This document shows, in pieces, positions 61,209 to 64,000 of a DNA stretch of 64,000 nt (position 1 is its first letter; every line of letters starts with the position of its first letter). The stretch is from Bacillota bacterium (GTDB lineage: Bacteria; Bacillota; Clostridia; Acetivibrionales; JAEZXR01). Location: assembly GCA_023419605.1 (NCBI GenBank), contig JAEZXR010000127.1, positions 1 to 64,000 on the forward strand, in the 5' to 3' direction. Position numbers and translations under genes: made by a program. The notes under the pieces are model-generated. The model was not told the DNA's origin. It searched no databases and saw only the letters and a list, made by a program, of their open reading frames with translations.

Positions 61209-62258
61209 ATGATAAGGGATGAGGCAGATATCAACTGTTCGGCCCTCACTGAATTGTTCCGGTCGAAGGGCTTGATGGAAGATACGAATCGTATAATAGC
61301 CATGGATAAAGTGTTTCATCACTGTGAAGGATCCTTTTCATTCACTGTGTCTCTCGAATATTTGAAGGAAAGGCAGAAATCTCCGTCCTCCATCTTTGTT
61401 AAACTGGATAAAGTTAGAGGTGGAGAGCATTATAAGCGGTTAACCCGGAATGAAATAGAGTTCTATAATTTGTCCCAAAACCATGATATGAATTTATTTC
61501 TTCCCCACTATATGGATGGTTGGTATAATGATGTTTTTTCCTATCTGATCCTTGAAGATTTATCGGAAGAATATATTTCTTCGGAATATTCCTCGGACCT
61601 AGATTATTTTTACATAGCTGTAGAACGAATCGCTGCATTTCATGCTAACTGCCGAAATTTGAACATATCAAAATCCACATGTAATCCACATGCTCCCTTT
61701 AAGAGTTCTGTTGATTTAAATCTAATTAGTAGTAACCATGAAAAAATGCTATCTTTATTAGGCGACCGATTGGACAAGCGTACAAAAGATTTATTAGCGG
61801 ATGCTTTGCTCTTTTTACAGTCGAACCGGGCAGAAATAAACCAAAGAGTAAACAGTAAAAAAAGTACAATTATACATGGAGATTTTCATCTAAAAAATTG
61901 TCTCTTTAATAAGCAGAATCCACAAGAAAATTTAAAGATCATTGATTGGCAATGGTGGAATTTTGGGATAGGTACTTATGATATTGCACATTTATTAAAC
62001 CTTTATTTGCCCAAGGAGTGGAAGGATAAAGAATTTGATATTTTGAAAGCTTATTATAACAAATTGGTGGAACATGGATTTACTGAATATGCTTGGAGCG
62101 AATGCTTGAATGATTATATGATTTTTACAACCCTGAATTTATTCAAACCCGCTTTATACGCAATAAGCTGTGAGTTAAGAAGAAGAAAAGACTTTTGGAT
62201 CCCCTTTATAGATAACATCGTAACTTCCTTCCTAGCAACAAGAGTAAATAGTTCATAA
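61209..62258 (+). CDS. Aminoglycoside phosphotransferase-family kinase
   Basis: The 349-aa protein has the APH/choline kinase catalytic motif HGDFHLKN (~222) and the metal-binding Asp in IIDWQWWNFG. Such enzymes phosphorylate hydroxyls of small molecules, and in biosynthetic clusters act in resistance or tailoring. The ATG at 61209 follows AGGGGG; a GTG at 61200 overlaps that site. Confidence 0.8.
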   Translation: MIRDEADINCSALTELFRSKGLMEDTNRIIAMDKVFHHCEGSFSFTVSLEYLKERQKSPSSIFVKLDKVRGGEHYKRLTRNEIEFYNLSQNHDMNLFLPHYMDGWYNDVFSYLILEDLSEEYISSEYSSDLDYFYIAVERIAAFHANCRNLNISKSTCNPHAPFKSSVDLNLISSNHEKMLSLLGDRLDKRTKDLLADALLFLQSNRAEINQRVNSKKSTIIHGDFHLKNCLFNKQNPQENLKIIDWQWWNFGIGTYDIAHLLNLYLPKEWKDKEFDILKAYYNKLVEHGFTEYAWSECLNDYMIFTTLNLFKPALYAISCELRRRKDFWIPFIDNIVTSFLATRVNSS

Positions 62259-62359
62259 TTAGGATAATGGCACTATGTTGAATTGCCTTTAATTGTTTAT
62301 CCGACGGATAAAGAATTTATCACATAGTTCAAATTAACGAAATGAAAAGGAGAATGGAA

Positions 62360-62596
62360 ATGATAGATAGAAATACTTTTTTTACCATGTTGTTAGAACT
62401 TTTAGAGTTTGAAGAGGAAGATGAAAAAAAGTGTATTACTGAGGAGACAAGTCTTGAAGAGGTGCAATTCGACTCTGTTACAAAGTTGGGAGTGCTTGCA
62501 CTTCTTGATACCTACGCAGGGAAGAGTATAAAAGTGAAGGATATTTCGAACTGTGAAAAAGTAGGGGATATTATTGACCTGGTTGATTTTAAATAG
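62360..62596 (+). CDS. Acyl carrier protein
   Basis: The 78-aa acidic protein has an ACP fold; Ser39 in QFDSVTKLGVLALLD is the probable phosphopantetheine site. The usual DSL is DSV here. ATG 62360 at 7 bases from AAAAGGAGA is chosen; ATGs at 62342 and 62354 are also in frame. It probably carries the growing acyl chain for the next gene. Confidence 0.85.
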   Translation: MIDRNTFFTMLLELLEFEEEDEKKCITEETSLEEVQFDSVTKLGVLALLDTYAGKSIKVKDISNCEKVGDIIDLVDFK

Positions 62597-62705
62597 TTTA
62601 CGACAGGACGTAGCTGCTTCGGAAATCATGCAGCCCTTGGAAGCATTAGCTGCATGACTCCTAAATCAACAGTTACCAATCGCATTATATATAAGTGAGG
62701 AAAAA

Positions 62706-63743
62706 ATGAAAATTTCTGCATTAGCAACCGCTGTTCCTAAAAATTGTTTGGGAACTACTGAATTAGAAGAGAAATTCGGGAGAAAAACCGCCGGTAGAAT
62801 ATCCTTGATTTCGGGGGTCCGGGAAAGACGTGTTGTCCAGGGGGATATTCGCGCTCTTGAACTTATGTTGAGTGCTGCAACATTGGCGATAGAAAAGGCT
62901 GGAGGTTCAAAAGAGATTGATGCAATCCTTGTGGTTACTCAAACGCCGGAGTACAAGTTTCCAGCTACCGCTTGCATAATTCAGGATAAGCTGGGAATTG
63001 GAACAAAAGCTTTAGCTTTTGATATAAATCTTGGATGTTCTGGATATGTATATGGTCTTATATCTGCCTATTCCTTTATAAAAAGCGGACAGTTCAGAAG
63101 GATTCTGCTTATTGCCGGAGACTTAACCCAATCTACAGCATCCCCTAATGACAGTTCAACGTACCCTCTTTTTGGAGATGCTTATTCGGCAACGATAGTA
63201 GAGAGGAACGAATACCAGGACGATATTATAACCTTTGACTATGGGACCGATGGCTCCGGAAAGGATGATTTAATTACTTATATAGGTGGAGCACGCTATC
63301 GCGATGAAGAGGAGTATCGTAGAGCGGATGGATATACGATCTACAAAGATGCAAAATACCCTAATTATGTATATATGAATGGAGGACAAATATTTGAGTT
63401 TTGCGTTAGAGTTGTTCCAGAAATGCTGAGTAATCTGCTGCAAAACAGCTCCCATACCGTAAACACTATCGATTACTTTTTTCTGCATCAAGCGAACTCG
63501 TTTATATTAAAGCACCTGTGTACGAAGCTGAATCTTCCTGAAGAAAAAGTACCTTTATCAATAGAAAAATTTGGGAATACCAGTAGTGCATCCATTCCTC
63601 TTACCCTATGTGACAAACTCGGAGGAGATTCCTCCGAAAGAAAGCTGTTATCAGCGTTGCTGGGCTTCGGAGTAGGTTATTCCTGGGCTGGAATGCTCTT
63701 GTTCGTTACACCAAAAGTAATAGCCCCCATCGTGGAAGTGTAA
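62706..63743 (+). CDS. 3-oxoacyl-ACP synthase III family protein
   Basis: The 345-aa thiolase-fold enzyme has the full KAS III triad: Cys111 in INLGCSGYVYGL, His261 in FFLHQAN and Asn291 in KFGNTSSASIP. Such enzymes start chains or make esters on an ACP; the neighbouring ACP gene supports this. Length is near that of FabH (~320), with an insertion about residues 185-220. It is separate from any fatty-acid synthase operon in the window. Confidence 0.88.
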   Translation: MKISALATAVPKNCLGTTELEEKFGRKTAGRISLISGVRERRVVQGDIRALELMLSAATLAIEKAGGSKEIDAILVVTQTPEYKFPATACIIQDKLGIGTKALAFDINLGCSGYVYGLISAYSFIKSGQFRRILLIAGDLTQSTASPNDSSTYPLFGDAYSATIVERNEYQDDIITFDYGTDGSGKDDLITYIGGARYRDEEEYRRADGYTIYKDAKYPNYVYMNGGQIFEFCVRVVPEMLSNLLQNSSHTVNTIDYFFLHQANSFILKHLCTKLNLPEEKVPLSIEKFGNTSSASIPLTLCDKLGGDSSERKLLSALLGFGVGYSWAGMLLFVTPKVIAPIVEV

Positions 63744-63774
63744 TCGATTTTTAAGAATATAGAATTGTAGGTGT

Positions 63775-64000
63775 ATGATTGAAGTGACAATAATGTTAGA
63801 TATTAAACCAAAGCAAGGAAATAATATCTGTACAATATCAGCCATCGGCAATATAATTTCCTTCTATGGTATAGAACGAAAGGAATACGAAGTATACATC
63901 ATTTCCGATGGTTTTAATACTTCCTATTGTGACGGTTATGTAGCCATTAACTCCTTGAAAGAGATTAGTGATTCCTTCTATAAACATGGATTATTCCATG
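63775..64000 (+). CDS. BtrH N-terminal domain-like protein (partial)
   Basis: The gene runs off the window after 75 codons. KQGNNICTISAIGNIISFYG resembles the start of BtrH-type domains (Cys after a Gly-rich lead, then NxxxYxG), which include acyltransferases that move acyl groups from an ACP. The Cys would be the nucleophile. Starts at 63775 or 63793 are possible. The call is moderate because only the first part is visible. Confidence 0.5.
   Translation, partial: MIEVTIMLDIKPKQGNNICTISAIGNIISFYGIERKEYEVYIISDGFNTSYCDGYVAINSLKEISDSFYKHGLFH

Noticed and set aside
62600..62660. CAGGACGT motif and CATGCAG/CTGCATG hairpin resembling the structured repeat loops
   Set aside because: Only a short match without the surrounding helices; probably chance.
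34288..64000. CRISPR array or restriction-modification system
   Set aside because: No regularly spaced short repeats and no methylase or Cas-like genes were found; the only tandem repeats are the NHL-coding units.

Overview
The window looks like a chromosomal segment of a low-to-mid GC anaerobic Firmicute of class Clostridia. Evidence: S10-spc-alpha ribosomal gene order, zinc-type S14/S4/L36, many TTG and GTG starts behind strong GGAGG sites, an agr peptide system, a three-SLH surface protein and a LoaP-type antiterminator remnant. The species cannot be named from the sequence alone.

Layout. (1) 1-17.1 kb: 3' end of an rRNA operon (5S), then a promoter with a long structured leader and the S10-spc-alpha superoperon (rpsJ to rplQ, with secY, adk, map, infA, rpoA). 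Two short inverted-repeat elements sit inside the alpha part; the larger carries a perfect consensus sigma-A promoter pointing at rpsM. (2) 17.2-19.8 kb: ECF transporter energy module ecfA1-ecfA2-ecfT. truA, which often follows directly, lies 10.4 kb further on. (3) 20.2-30.2 kb, between ecfT and truA: a PIG-L deacetylase, an eight-gene stressosome-type module (RsbR, RsbS, RsbT, an RsbT/RsbX fusion, two histidine kinases, two receiver proteins, no sigma factor), a ROK glucokinase, and an 800-bp GC-rich stretch without a gene. That stretch holds two inverted, diverged copies of a 128-nt multi-helix element whose helices co-vary: the strongest candidate for an undescribed structured RNA here. 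(4) 30.2-38.2 kb: truA, HNH protein, DUF2161 protein, mscL with a zinc ribbon, SRAP protein, an agr quorum-sensing locus (agrB, a 45-aa agrD and an agrC-like kinase convergent to them), and an rlmD-type rRNA methylase. (5) 38.2-43.5 kb: a probable acquired module (tRNA-like remnant, BcrA-type ABC transporter, two-component pair, LspA-like protein) bounded by a degraded copy of the rlmD 3' end. (6) 43.6-60 kb: decayed SDR/MerR pair, a dual-kinase sensor with a SARP-like regulator, a 1,734-aa NHL/SLH surface protein, an aldo/keto reductase remnant, a ProC-like protein, a TipA-like regulator with an MFS exporter, and a small wHTH protein. (7) 60.1-64 kb: a promoter and structured leader, a LoaP-like pseudogene, then cupin, APH-type kinase, acyl carrier protein, ketoacyl-ACP synthase III and the start of a BtrH-like gene: the left edge of an acyl-ACP natural-product cluster that continues past the window.

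The first 17 kb serves ribosome assembly, protein export and transcription. The rest is mostly accessory signalling and envelope functions, with several decayed genes (SDR, MerR, aldo/keto reductase, LoaP, rlmD tail), which points to past gene turnover. All functional calls rest on reading motifs and gene order; no database search was run.
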